From the NCBI RefSeq assembly GCF_013359755.1, contig NZ_JABMCJ010000094.1:1-64000 (forward strand): DNA of 64,000 nucleotides, given 5' to 3'. Source of the DNA: Tardiphaga robiniae (GTDB taxonomy: Bacteria > Pseudomonadota > Alphaproteobacteria > Rhizobiales > Xanthobacteraceae). Positions 50,362-59,153 of the stretch are shown here, piece by piece. Within the stretch, counting starts at the first letter, position 1, and each line of letters begins with the position of its first letter. The translations under genes were made by a program, and so were the position numbers. The notes under the pieces were generated by a model that saw nothing but the letters and a program-made list of their open reading frames with translations, ran no database searches and was not told the DNA's origin.

Positions 50362-51486
50362 ATGAGCTTAGCCCATATCGGCCGCGTCATCCTGATCGCC
50401 GCTGCCGCAACTTTGCCGCAAGCGATTTTCGCCGGTTCCGCGCAGGCAAAGCCGACCGTCGAAGTCGCCTTCGTGCTCGACACAACCGGTTCCATGAGCG
50501 GGCTGATCGAAGGCGCCAAGCGCAAGATCTGGTCGATCGCAACCACAATCCTCGACAGCAATCCCGACGCCGACATCCGCATGGGCCTCGTCGCCTATCG
50601 CGACATCGGCGACGACTACGTGACCAAGACCTTCGACCTCACCACCGACATCCAGGATCTCTATGGCAACCTGCTTCAGGTCCGGGCGCAGGGTGGCGGC
50701 GACTGGCCGGAAAGCGTCAACGAGGCGCTCGATGTCGCCGTCAACAAGCTGCAATGGACCAAGGGTAACGATGTCAGGCGTATCGTCTTCCTGGTCGGCG
50801 ACGCACCGCCGCATATGGATTATCAGCAAGACACGAAATACACGACCACGCTCGAAGTCGCGAAGCAGAAGGACATCATCGTCAACGCTGTTCTGGCAGG
50901 CGCTGCCCGCGATACGGAGAAGGTCTGGCGCGACGTTGCCCAGCGCGGCGACGGCCGTTTCATCGCAATCCCGCAGGATGGCGGCCAGATCGTCATCATC
51001 GAGACGCCCTATGACGAAGAGATCATCATCCTGCAGAACGACATCAACAAGACGGTGATCCCTTACGGCCCCCGCGCACTGCAGAAGCACACCGAGAACA
51101 AGACACGACAGCTCTCGGAAGTCGCAGCGGCGGCGCCCGCCTCGGCAACGGATATGGCAAGCTACATCAACAAGCGCGCGAAAGTGTCGTCGGAAGCCGT
51201 CACCGGCGGCGGCGACCTCGTCAGCGACGTGTCCGCCGGCAAGCAGAAACTCGACAGCGTGAAGGAGGATGAATTGCCCGAGGCCATTCGCAAATTGTCG
51301 CCACAGCAGCGCGCCGATGAACTCGGCAAGCAAATGAAAGATCGCAAGGCGCTGAACGACAAGCTGACCGCGCTGGTGGCCAAGCGCGATGCATACCTCA
51401 TGACCCAGCGCGACAAGGCGCCGGCCAAGGCGTCGTCCTTCGACCGCGAGGTGGAGGCGACGCTGAAGGTGCAGTTGAAGAAGTAG
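50362..51486 (+). CDS. Secreted von Willebrand factor A domain protein
   Basis: The 374-residue protein has a Sec signal peptide (IGRVILIAAAATLPQAIFAG; cleavage near SAQA) and a vWA domain from about residue 30. The MIDAS-type motif is FVLDTTGSMSGLIEGAK, with a later Asp in IVFLVGDAPPH near residue 150. The C-terminal 120 residues are helical and charged (KLSPQQRADELGKQMKDRKA). GGAG seven bases before ATG 50362 supports the start. Such proteins bind partners in the periplasm or at the surface; the role here is unknown. Confidence 0.87.
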   Translation: MSLAHIGRVILIAAAATLPQAIFAGSAQAKPTVEVAFVLDTTGSMSGLIEGAKRKIWSIATTILDSNPDADIRMGLVAYRDIGDDYVTKTFDLTTDIQDLYGNLLQVRAQGGGDWPESVNEALDVAVNKLQWTKGNDVRRIVFLVGDAPPHMDYQQDTKYTTTLEVAKQKDIIVNAVLAGAARDTEKVWRDVAQRGDGRFIAIPQDGGQIVIIETPYDEEIIILQNDINKTVIPYGPRALQKHTENKTRQLSEVAAAAPASATDMASYINKRAKVSSEAVTGGGDLVSDVSAGKQKLDSVKEDELPEAIRKLSPQQRADELGKQMKDRKALNDKLTALVAKRDAYLMTQRDKAPAKASSFDREVEATLKVQLKK

Positions 51487-51501
51487 AACGCGGTCGTCCT
51501 T

Positions 51502-51679
51502 CCTCCCCTCTCTCCCAGCGCAGCGAAGCTGCGCGCCGTGGGAGAGGGTGCCTGAGCGAAGCGAAGGCGGGAGAGGGCCTTGAGCGAGCGCCCCCTCTCC
51601 CGTCTCGAACTGCTTCGCAGTTCGATCCACCCTCTCCCACCAGTCGCGGCTGCGCTGCGCCCCCGGGGAGAGGGGAAGA
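51502..51679. repeat. Palindromic intergenic repeat, CTCTCCC family (divergent form)
   Basis: TCCCCTCTCTCCCAGC...GTGGGAGAGGG at the left and CCCTCTCCC...GGGGAGAGGGG at the right, with CGAACTGCTTCGCAGTTCG as a central stem, form a branched palindrome. It is related in form to the CCTCTCCCCGC family but differs in the arms. It fills the gap between the vWA and MBL genes. Confidence 0.75.
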
Positions 51680-51733
51680 AGAAACCGCCCAAATTCCTCT
51701 TTTCTCGCCCGCAAAAATCAGCATTGTGGCGCG

Positions 51734-52402
51734 ATGACAGATGAAACCGAACATAAAGCCCAGGCCGGCGGCACCATCATTCCGGTGACCCTGTTTCAGC
51801 AGAACTGCATGTTGCTGTGGGATGAGACCACGCGGCAGGCCGTGGTGATCGATCCCGGCGGCGACGTACCGCTGATCCTGGACGCCATTGCCAAGGCCAA
51901 TGTGAAGGTCGAACAGATTTGGCTCACCCATGGCCATATCGACCATGTCGGCGGTGCCGACGAGCTGCGCGAAACGCTGAAGGTCGAAATCATCGGCCCG
52001 CATGTCGCCGATACGTTCCTGCTCGAACACGTCGAGGACAGCGGCGCAAAATACGGCATGACGGGCACCCGCAACTTCATGCCTGACCGCTGGCTCAATG
52101 AAGGCGACACCGTCAGCGTCGGCGGTCTGACCTTCGACGTATTGCACTGCCCCGGTCATTCGCCCGGCAGCGTCGTATATTACAGCAAGGCGATGAAATT
52201 CGCCCATGTCGGCGACGTGCTGTTCGCAGGCTCCATCGGGCGGACCGATTTCCCCGGCGGCAGCCATGAGACATTGATCAATTCGATCACGACCAAGCTG
52301 CTGCCGCTTGGCGACGATGTCGGCTTCATCTGCGGTCATGGCCCCGGCTCCAGCATCGGCCAGGAGCGCATGACCAACCCGTTCCTCACTGGTCAGGCCT
52401 GA
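51734..52402 (+). CDS. MBL-fold metallo-hydrolase, glyoxalase II-like
   Basis: The 222-residue enzyme has the metallo-beta-lactamase motif THGHIDHVGG near residue 66, then LHCPGHSPGSVVYY, the bridging Asp in HVGDVLFAGSIGRTDFPGG, and the last His in CGHGPGSSIGQER. It resembles YcbL-type hydrolases, which cleave hydroxyacyl-thioesters. There is no signal peptide. The next gene follows after seven bases. Confidence 0.92.
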   Translation: MTDETEHKAQAGGTIIPVTLFQQNCMLLWDETTRQAVVIDPGGDVPLILDAIAKANVKVEQIWLTHGHIDHVGGADELRETLKVEIIGPHVADTFLLEHVEDSGAKYGMTGTRNFMPDRWLNEGDTVSVGGLTFDVLHCPGHSPGSVVYYSKAMKFAHVGDVLFAGSIGRTDFPGGSHETLINSITTKLLPLGDDVGFICGHGPGSSIGQERMTNPFLTGQA

Positions 52403-52409
52403 TCCCGCC

Positions 52410-52736
52410 ATGAGCGACGACAGGGCTTCCGGGGAGCAAGGAGCGCTTTCCAAGCACATCCTGCCGAGCTCCGGAACGATGATCGGCGTCTGCGCGACGC
52501 TGATAGGACTGGTCAAGATCATGGAGCCGCAGATCGGCCCCAGCCGGGTCGATGAATATTCGGCCATCGCCTCGCTGTTCTTCCTCGCCAGCGCGGTCGC
52601 GTCCTACACATCGATGCGGAAGTCGCAAAACCGCCAACTCAGCGAGCGCTGCGAGTCGATTGCCGATCAGTGCTTTCTGGGAGGCCTCGTCGCGATCACG
52701 GTAATCATTCTGTTTTTCGCCTACGAAGTCATCTAG
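52410..52736 (+). CDS. Small membrane protein (108 aa), unknown function
   Basis: The protein has a polar N-terminus and three predicted membrane helices (about residues 22-39, 49-66 and 88-107). It starts seven bases after the MBL gene and is probably co-transcribed. I do not recognise the family. Charged residues between helices two and three (MRKSQNRQLSERCESIAD) form a cytoplasmic or periplasmic loop. Confidence 0.7.
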   Translation: MSDDRASGEQGALSKHILPSSGTMIGVCATLIGLVKIMEPQIGPSRVDEYSAIASLFFLASAVASYTSMRKSQNRQLSERCESIADQCFLGGLVAITVIILFFAYEVI

Positions 52737-52741
52737 CCAGA

Positions 52742-52993
52742 TTAGTCGGCTCGAGCGGGATCGGCCCAGTCTTCGATCTGCGATGCCGCAATGGTGCGCT
52801 TGGGTTGATATGGATTGAGTGTGCCGGCTGTAGCGGTCCAGCCTTTGGCCAGGATTTCCCGGGCGAACAGTTTTGCATCGATTTCGGATTTGAAGGTCCT
52901 GGTCGTACGCACACCGTTTGTCGCACGAGTATCGGACTTCACGGATTTGTCGGGGCCAAACGCCACGTACCAGATATCGGGCTTCGTCATCAT
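52742..52993 (-). CDS. Small hypothetical protein (83 aa)
   Basis: The protein begins MMTKPDIWYVAFGPDK and has TRTFKSEIDAKLFAREILAK in the centre, ending in a charged tail. Similar small proteins with a TRTFxxExxAKxFAREKL pattern are found in rhizobia without known function. ATG 52993 or the next ATG is the start; no strong ribosome site is present. It lies 65 bases from the desaturase gene stop, on the same strand. Confidence 0.65.
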   Translation of the reverse strand: MMTKPDIWYVAFGPDKSVKSDTRATNGVRTTRTFKSEIDAKLFAREILAKGWTATAGTLNPYQPKRTIAASQIEDWADPARAD

Positions 52994-53058
52994 GGTGTAG
53001 TAACGCGAATTGTGACGAAAAGTTGCATCTCGTGTGGCATGCTCGAGCTTGGCAGGCC

Positions 53059-54030
53059 TTACCTCTTGGTCGTATGCCGCGGCTCGACGATATCCGATAC
53101 CAGGCCGAGCTTCTCCAGCAGGCGGATCGTCAGATAGGTGGTATCGAACTCCCACCAGCGATGGCCATGGCGCGCGGAGCGCTGATCGGCGTGATGGTTG
53201 TTATGCCAGCCCTCGCCATGGGCGAGGTAGCCAATGAACAGATTATTGCGGCTGTCCTCATCGGTCGCGTAGTTGCGATAGCCCCAGATGTGGGTGACCG
53301 AGTTGACCGCCCAGGTCTGATGCCAGACGAAGACGGTTCGCACGAAGACCGCCCAGATGACGATGCTCAAAGCGAACTGCACGGCCTCGGCCCATGAGCC
53401 GCCCCACAGCAGTTTGCCGGCCAGGCCCGCAAAGAAGAAGACGTTGATCTGGATGAGCAGGATCTTCAGCTGCCAGAGATTGCGCTCCAGCGCGACATAG
53501 AACGGATCGCGCAGGACGTCCTTGGCATATCGTTCATAGATGCCGAGGCGGGACAGGTCCGGGTTCTTCACCAGCAGCCAGCCCATATGGCCCCAGAAGA
53601 AGCTGGCAAGCGGGCTGTGTGGGTCCGGCTGCTCGTCGGACTTCTCGTGATGACGGCGATGGATGGCAACCCAGCGCGCCGGCGTATCCTCGGCGCAGCA
53701 GATCGCCACGACAACGAAAGCGTGCTCCAGCCATTTCGGACACTTGAAACCACGATGCGTCAGCAACCGGTGATAACCGATATTGATGCCGATGAGGCCG
53801 AACAACCGCGCTGCGATGACCGCCACAATCACCGCTGTCCAGTTGAAGAACATCGGCATCAGCGCGAGTAGTGCGAGTGCGTGAAAGGTGGCGATGGTGA
53901 GCGTGTTGAGCCAGTCGATGCGATAGGGCTGCACGCCGTCCGGCAAAGCGAGACCTGTCTCGGTACGATCGGCAAGGGGAATGTCCAGTGCGATGGCAGG
54001 GGCGATCTGATCGCGATTGCTGGTGGCCAT
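53059..54030 (-). CDS. Fatty-acyl-CoA desaturase-like protein
   Basis: The 323-residue membrane enzyme has the three histidine boxes of delta-9-type desaturases: HRLLTH near residue 91, HRRHH near residue 128 and HNNHH near residue 265, with four membrane helices. It adds a double bond to a fatty-acyl chain using a di-iron centre. GGAG four bases before ATG 54030 supports the start, although a somewhat longer frame is open. Confidence 0.92.
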   Translation of the reverse strand: MATSNRDQIAPAIALDIPLADRTETGLALPDGVQPYRIDWLNTLTIATFHALALLALMPMFFNWTAVIVAVIAARLFGLIGINIGYHRLLTHRGFKCPKWLEHAFVVVAICCAEDTPARWVAIHRRHHEKSDEQPDPHSPLASFFWGHMGWLLVKNPDLSRLGIYERYAKDVLRDPFYVALERNLWQLKILLIQINVFFFAGLAGKLLWGGSWAEAVQFALSIVIWAVFVRTVFVWHQTWAVNSVTHIWGYRNYATDEDSRNNLFIGYLAHGEGWHNNHHADQRSARHGHRWWEFDTTYLTIRLLEKLGLVSDIVEPRHTTKR

Positions 54031-54149
54031 CGTTCTCCGCATCCGGGCGATTGATCGCCGCGTGGTGCTCGTGTGATTCCCCGGCACTTCTCTACGCGAG
54101 AACATCGGCGCTGACTACAGATACGCCGCAGGCCATAGATGGAACAAAA

Positions 54150-54171
54150 CGGGCCGCCTGAAGGCGGCCCG
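54150..54171 (-). terminator. Rho-independent terminator of the DUF1236-like gene
   Basis: GGGCCGCCT and AGGCGGCCC (extended by one C-G pair) form a perfect 10-bp stem with a two-base loop. On the minus strand it is followed by TTTTGTT, giving a canonical intrinsic terminator 25 bases after the stop of the gene at 54197. Confidence 0.85.
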
Positions 54172-54196
54172 TTCGAAAAGTCATTTATTGATCGGC

Positions 54197-54616
54197 TTAA
54201 TCGATCACTTCCACGATGCGATGGGTGCGCGGCTCGACGAGAACCGTGCGACCATTGACCACGGTGTAGCGGTATTCACGGGCGGAATTGTATTCTGCCG
54301 GAACCTCGTAATAGGTCACGCCGCTCTCAGGCAGCACGGCACCGACACGAACTTCGTTGCTATAGGTGTAGGATGGGCGACGCTGTTCCACGACATAGCT
54401 GCGGAACCGCGGACGATCGTCGACACCGAGCACGCCGGCTACGCCGCCGACGACACCACCGATGGTGCCGCCTACGATAGCGCCCACAGGACCAGCTGCG
54501 CGCTCGCCATCGCGCGCACCACGCTCAATGCCTCCGGGGACACCCTGAGCCTGAGCAACGGCGGGAAGAGCCATCATGGCGACGATGGCAGCGGTTCCAA
54601 GAAGACGGCGGATCAT
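54197..54616 (-). CDS. Secreted glycine-zipper / DUF1236-like protein
   Basis: The 139-residue protein has a signal peptide (MIRRLLGTAAIVAMMALPAV, ending AQAQ), a glycine-zipper-like stretch (AIVGGTIGGVVGGVAGVLG, residues about 46-64) and a C-terminal domain with TYYEVPAEYNSAREYRYTVV and VLVEPRTHRIVEVID, the DUF1236 pattern. It is exported, maybe membrane-associated. GGAG six bases before ATG supports the start. Function unknown. Confidence 0.85.
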   Translation of the reverse strand: MIRRLLGTAAIVAMMALPAVAQAQGVPGGIERGARDGERAAGPVGAIVGGTIGGVVGGVAGVLGVDDRPRFRSYVVEQRRPSYTYSNEVRVGAVLPESGVTYYEVPAEYNSAREYRYTVVNGRTVLVEPRTHRIVEVID

Positions 54617-54656
54617 GATGATCTCCAGTTTTGATTGATCGGTATTGCGCCGATAC

Positions 54657-54681
54657 AAGCTCGCGGCCGCACAATGGTTCC
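54657..54681 (-). promoter_or_regulatory. Weak EcfG-like promoter candidate
   Basis: On the minus strand GGAAC (54681-54677), 16 bases, then GCTT (54660-54657) resembles GGAAC-N16-CGTT but differs in the -10. It lies 40 bases before the DUF1236-like gene. It is listed as a candidate only. Confidence 0.25.
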
Positions 54682-54809
54682 GGCGATTGAACTGTTAACC
54701 TGCGCACCGAGGCTGAAATATCTGGAGAGATATGGAACCGGAGGGCTACGCCTTTTATTCTGACGCGTTTTCTAGACGCGAACCGGTATCCACTTCGCTT
54801 GAAAACGCT

Positions 54810-57320
54810 TTAGCTCGTGACCATCGCGCGGATGCGTCGCAGGAAATGATCGAGGTCGAACGGCTTGGTGATCATCTCCATCCCAGGCAGCAGAAAGCCT
54901 TTCGCCATAACGACGCTTTCGGAATAACCGGTGATGAACAGGATCTTCAAGTCCGGCCGCGCCTCGCGCGCTTGATCGGCAAGCTGACGGCCGTTCATGC
55001 CGGGCAGCCCGATATCGGTGACCAGCAGATCGATATTCGGTGTCTCGCGCAGGACCCGCAAGCCCGACGGACCATCAACTGCCTCAAGCACGCGATAGCC
55101 TTCGTCCTTCAACATATCGACGATGACAGAGCGCACCACCGGCTCATCCTCGACCACCAGCAGGGTTTCGCCTGCGGCCACATGCTGATCGCCCTTCAGC
55201 GGGGCCGCATCCTGTGCGGCAGCGTCTCCCTCATGGCGCGGCAGATACAGTTTCACGGTCGTCCCGATATCGAGCCTGCTGTCGATGCTGACATGTCCGT
55301 TGGATTGACGCGCGAAGCCGTAGATCATCGATAGGCCGAGGCCCGTGCCCTGCCCGATCGGCTTTGTCGTGAAGAACGGATCGAAGGCGCGCGCCACGAC
55401 CTCCGGGCTCATGCCGGTTCCGCTGTCGCTGACGCTGATGCAGATATAGTCGCCGGGCGTCAGAGCCGGCGCATTGGCATTGATGGCATCGACGCGCACA
55501 TTCTGTGTCGCGATCTTCAGGTGCCCACCATCAGGCATCGCGTCCCGCGCATTGATCGCCAGATTGAGCAACGCGCTCTCCAACTGGTTCGGATCGCACA
55601 GCGTGCACCACAAATCGGGCGCCGCCACGATATCGAGATCCAGCGTCTCGCCAATGGTCCGGCGCAACAGATCCTCCAGCGAGACGATCAGCCCATTGGC
55701 ATCGACACTTTTCGGAATCAGCGGTTGCCGCCGCGCGAAGGCCAGCAATCGGTGCGTCAGCGCAGCCGCACGATTGGCCGAGGTCATCGCAGCGTCGATA
55801 TAGCGCGCGATATTGTCGGTGCGACCCTGACCGAGCCGTGTCTGCATCAGGTCGAGCGAGCCGACGATGCCGGTGAGCAGGTTGTTGAAGTCATGCGCGA
55901 TGCCGCCGGTGAGCTGACCGACAGCCTCCATCTTCTGCGACTGCCGCAGCGCCTCTTCAGTATTTTTAAGGCGCTCGGCGGCAGCCTTCTCGGCGGTGAC
56001 ATCGCGCGCCACACAATAGATCTGGTTCTGATCCGGCACCGCCGTCCAGGACAGCCAGCGATAGGAGCTATCCTTGTGGCGAAGGCGATTCTCGAAGCGG
56101 ATCGTCGGTTCGCCGGCGGCAAGCTTGTCGACCTCGGCCATCGTCCTGGCCTGATCCTCGGGATGCTCGAGCCAGCGCGAGGTCTTGTTGAGCAGCTCGG
56201 CCTCGCTCCAGCCGAGCGTGCGCGTCCAGGCCGGATTGACGGTGCGCCAGACGCCATCATGGTCGGAGACCATCAGGAGATCCTGCGACACGCTCCAGAT
56301 CCGATCGCGCTCACGCGTCTTGTCGCGCACGCGCTGCTCCAGCGTCTCATTGAGGTCTGCTAGTTTTGCCGCGAGCTGACGCGCCTCATCCTCGCTCTTG
56401 CGCAGCGCCTGCTCGGCCAGCACCTGATCGGTGACGTCGGTATGCGCACCGACCAGCCGCAGCGGCTTTCCCGCATCGTCGCGTTCGATATAGGATCGCA
56501 CTGAAATCCAGCGGGTCTGGCCATCGCTCGGGCGAATGATGCGATACTGCACAGTGTAGTCGCGCACGCCGCTTTTCACCGCGTCGCGAAACTTCTGCTC
56601 CGTCGCCTCGCGATCCTCAGGGTGGATGCGACGCACCCAATCTTCGTGCGACTCGTTGGCCGCTTCCGGCGGCAAACCATGAACGATCAGATATTCGGGC
56701 GATCGACGATTGCGGAAGCCGGTACGCAGATCGACTTCGAGACCACCGATCTGGCCGATCTGCTGCACACGCGCGAGCTCTGCTTCTCGCTCGCGCAAGA
56801 CAATGGTCGCTTCATGATCCCGGGTAACATCGCGGCAAACCACCAGCACACCGCCGACGCCGTCATCCAGATCGAGCGGACTGTAGCTGTAGGTCCAATA
56901 GCTGTGTTCGAGCCTGCCATTGCGCGTCATGGGAATCAGCTGGTTTTCGTGCCAGGTGGCACCGCCGCCACTCATCACCTGCGCGATCTGCGGACCGATG
57001 ATGGGCCAGATCTCGTGCCAGAATTCACGGCCACGCGCGCCCAGCCCTGCGTGATGCTGTTGTGCATCCATGGTCAGCGCATAGGCGTCATTATAGAACT
57101 GGATGAGGTCCGGTCCCCACCAGATGAACATCGGGTGGTTGGTATTCAGAACGATCCGGATCGCGGTGCGCAGACTCTGCGGCCAGGTGTCCGGTGCTCC
57201 GATCGGATGCGATGCCCAATCGTAAGCGCGCATCAACGCGCCCATCTCGCCTCCACCGGCGAGAAAGTCGGGCGAATTCGGTCGATGGGCATCCAACATG
57301 CGCGGGCAATCGGTACGCAA
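54810..57320 (-). CDS. PAS-containing hybrid sensor histidine kinase
   Basis: The 836-residue cytoplasmic protein has three PAS domains (about residues 30-160, 185-315 and 345-460), a kinase core with GGIAHDFNNLLTGIVGSLDL near residue 485, ATPase boxes NLAINARDAMPDGGHL, SDSGTGMS and GQGTGLGLSMIYGFARQS, and a C-terminal receiver (LLVVEDEPVVRSVI, Asp in LLVTDIGLPGMNG). There is no membrane helix. The first PAS has the DWASHPIG / TWPQSLRTAI pattern found in rhizobial light- or redox-sensing kinases. No response regulator is next to it. Confidence 0.92.
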   Translation of the reverse strand: MRTDCPRMLDAHRPNSPDFLAGGGEMGALMRAYDWASHPIGAPDTWPQSLRTAIRIVLNTNHPMFIWWGPDLIQFYNDAYALTMDAQQHHAGLGARGREFWHEIWPIIGPQIAQVMSGGGATWHENQLIPMTRNGRLEHSYWTYSYSPLDLDDGVGGVLVVCRDVTRDHEATIVLREREAELARVQQIGQIGGLEVDLRTGFRNRRSPEYLIVHGLPPEAANESHEDWVRRIHPEDREATEQKFRDAVKSGVRDYTVQYRIIRPSDGQTRWISVRSYIERDDAGKPLRLVGAHTDVTDQVLAEQALRKSEDEARQLAAKLADLNETLEQRVRDKTRERDRIWSVSQDLLMVSDHDGVWRTVNPAWTRTLGWSEAELLNKTSRWLEHPEDQARTMAEVDKLAAGEPTIRFENRLRHKDSSYRWLSWTAVPDQNQIYCVARDVTAEKAAAERLKNTEEALRQSQKMEAVGQLTGGIAHDFNNLLTGIVGSLDLMQTRLGQGRTDNIARYIDAAMTSANRAAALTHRLLAFARRQPLIPKSVDANGLIVSLEDLLRRTIGETLDLDIVAAPDLWCTLCDPNQLESALLNLAINARDAMPDGGHLKIATQNVRVDAINANAPALTPGDYICISVSDSGTGMSPEVVARAFDPFFTTKPIGQGTGLGLSMIYGFARQSNGHVSIDSRLDIGTTVKLYLPRHEGDAAAQDAAPLKGDQHVAAGETLLVVEDEPVVRSVIVDMLKDEGYRVLEAVDGPSGLRVLRETPNIDLLVTDIGLPGMNGRQLADQAREARPDLKILFITGYSESVVMAKGFLLPGMEMITKPFDLDHFLRRIRAMVTS

Positions 57321-57399
57321 GACCAGTCTAACGTATCTTGAGAACTTAGCGCCCTGTCAGACGTGGCGCAAATCGGCGCCGATCACGCCCTGTTACTTG

Positions 57400-58632
57400 T
57401 CAGGGTGACTTGATGAGACCGGCGGCCGTGAGGGCACGGGTAATGGCACCGTTGATATCGATAGACCGCCGTCCTGCGGGATCGCGGCGCGCGCCACCTC
57501 GATCGCCTGACGTGCGCGGCTTTTGCGTCACCAATGAGACAACAGCATCCGCCGGCGCGGCGGGTTCCACGGCTGCAGCTTCGACATTGCGCGGTGCAAG
57601 CTGCCGGGTAAGGCCGAAGAACTGCGCGATATGATAGGAGGATGAGATGCCGGCTTCGAGGAGGAAGGCACCGGCGGCACCATAGGGCTCGTCCTGTCCG
57701 GCAATCGCCAGCGGCGTGCCATGCGCCATGTCGGTGATCGTGAAGGATTCCACGACGGTTTCACCGTCCTTGTTCCACCACACCTCACGCGGATAGCCGT
57801 CGACATCCACCGCCGACATCGGCGCCGGCGGCAGGCCGTGAAGGTCGAGCCATTGCTTGACGATCTCGCCGGCATTGGCCGGATTGACGGTGCGATCGGC
57901 ACTACCATGCCAGACGGACACTTTCGGCCACTCACCGGTATGCGGCGATGCCTTGCGCACGAGGTTGCCGAGATCGTTCGCGGCACGCGGCGCCGCGCGA
58001 TACATACCGCTCAGCGCTTCCTGCATGGTGGTGGCGATACCGTAAGGCAGGCCCGCAATGATGGCGCCGGCCGCAAACACGTCAGGATAGGTTGCGAGCA
58101 TCACCGAGGTCATCGCGCCGCCGGCCGACAGACCCGTAACGAAGATACGCTTGCGGTCCACATCGTAGTCCACGGCCATCTGCTCGATCATCTCTCGGAT
58201 CGAGAGCGCTTCGCCGCTATCGCGCGCGATGTCATCGGCATTGAACCAGTTGAAACAGGTGTTGCCATTATTGGATGACTTCTGCTCGGGCATCAGCAGC
58301 GCGAAACCATAGCGCTCGGCGAGAGCAGACCAGCCGGTGCCGTTGTCATAGCCCGCAGCGTTCTGGGTGCATCCGTGCAGCACGACGACCAATGCCGGAT
58401 TTGCTGCCAGCGTGGCGGGCACGTAACTGAACATACGGAGGTCGCCGGGATTGCTGCCGAAACCCGTTGATTCGCTGATCGGACTCAAACCTGCCGACGC
58501 ACGGCCCCGCGCCAACCCCTGCAACGTATTGATTCCGGGCGGTTTCGGGAGATTGCGGAGGAAATCGATATTATCGGCAAGAGACACGGCAGCTCCTAGG
58601 TCGTCAGGCTTATACAACAGTACCGACGACAT
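57400..58632 (-). CDS. PHB-depolymerase-family esterase
   Basis: The 410-residue enzyme is an alpha/beta hydrolase of the poly(3-hydroxybutyrate) depolymerase / LpqC family. The oxyanion motif is VVVLHGCTQNAAGY near residue 87, the nucleophile elbow is VTGLSAGGAMTSV near 167, and the final His is in TDMAHGTPL near 300. It has no clear signal peptide, so it may act on short esters or cell storage polymer inside the cell. The start (58632) lacks a good ribosome site, and a Lys/Gly-rich tail follows the hydrolase domain. Confidence 0.85.
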   Translation of the reverse strand: MSSVLLYKPDDLGAAVSLADNIDFLRNLPKPPGINTLQGLARGRASAGLSPISESTGFGSNPGDLRMFSYVPATLAANPALVVVLHGCTQNAAGYDNGTGWSALAERYGFALLMPEQKSSNNGNTCFNWFNADDIARDSGEALSIREMIEQMAVDYDVDRKRIFVTGLSAGGAMTSVMLATYPDVFAAGAIIAGLPYGIATTMQEALSGMYRAAPRAANDLGNLVRKASPHTGEWPKVSVWHGSADRTVNPANAGEIVKQWLDLHGLPPAPMSAVDVDGYPREVWWNKDGETVVESFTITDMAHGTPLAIAGQDEPYGAAGAFLLEAGISSSYHIAQFFGLTRQLAPRNVEAAAVEPAAPADAVVSLVTQKPRTSGDRGGARRDPAGRRSIDINGAITRALTAAGLIKSP

Positions 58633-58799
58633 ATGGTTGCTGCACTGCAAAATAAAACAAATACGGTTTCAATATACCTATCAACGAAACGAGAGGCGCC
58701 ACGGACGCTTCCGAAATTACCTATATTGCAAAGGAAGCCCCGCAGGGCCGGCCATAACATGGCCAGGTCATACGGGGCGAGTCGGGGAGAGATGACGGG

Positions 58800-59048
58800 T
58801 TATTGTTTCATCTCGTTCTTCATCATCTTGTCTTTCTTCATGCTGTCCTTGTGCATGGAATCCTTCTTCGCGCTATTTTTCGACATTCCCTGGGTGCCCG
58901 TGGCCTTGGTCTCGCCATCCTTCGCCGTCGTGCCGGTGCCCATCTTGGTCGAATCCTGGCCGGACGGGCCGGTCGCCTGGGCAAAGGCTGCGAACGGAGT
59001 AGCGCCGATGGCCGTGGCGCAGATCGCAACAAGAATGGTTTTCCGCAT
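58800..59048 (-). CDS. Secreted pentapeptide MXKDX-repeat protein
   Basis: The 82-residue protein has a signal peptide (MRKTILVAICATAIGATPFA, ending AFAQ), a Thr/Gly/Ser-rich middle and a C-terminal series of MxKDx repeats (SMHKDSMKKDKMMKNEMKQ region, Met/Lys/Asp). Such proteins occur in many proteobacteria and are induced by stress; a metal- or oxidant-binding role has been suggested from the Met and Lys content. AGGAG precedes the ATG. An exact EcfG promoter lies 29 bases upstream. Confidence 0.88.
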   Translation of the reverse strand: MRKTILVAICATAIGATPFAAFAQATGPSGQDSTKMGTGTTAKDGETKATGTQGMSKNSAKKDSMHKDSMKKDKMMKNEMKQ

Positions 59049-59077
59049 GGTCAGCTCCTGTTGAGTGAACGGCCTTC

Positions 59078-59102
59078 AACGCGACGTGGTTCGAAACGTT
59101 CC
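59078..59102 (-). promoter_or_regulatory. EcfG-type general stress promoter for the MXKDX gene
   Basis: On the minus strand the sequence is GGAAC (59102-59098), a 16-bp spacer and CGTT (59081-59078), an exact match to the EcfG consensus. The CGTT ends 29 bases before ATG 59048, placing the start of transcription about 20 bases before the gene. Together with the otsA promoter it shows that part of the window belongs to the general stress regulon. Confidence 0.78.
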
Positions 59103-59153
59103 TGTTCCGTCGGCCGTCAATTACCGGTTCCGCACACGGTTTCGCGATTGACG

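Noticed and set aside
50368-51714. 448-codon open frame opposite the vWA gene
   Set aside because: It is antisense to a gene with signal peptide and vWA motif, and its composition is that of a shadow frame.
54657-54681. Third EcfG promoter before the DUF1236-like gene
   Set aside because: The -10 is GCTT and not CGTT. It is kept only as a weak candidate in the feature list.
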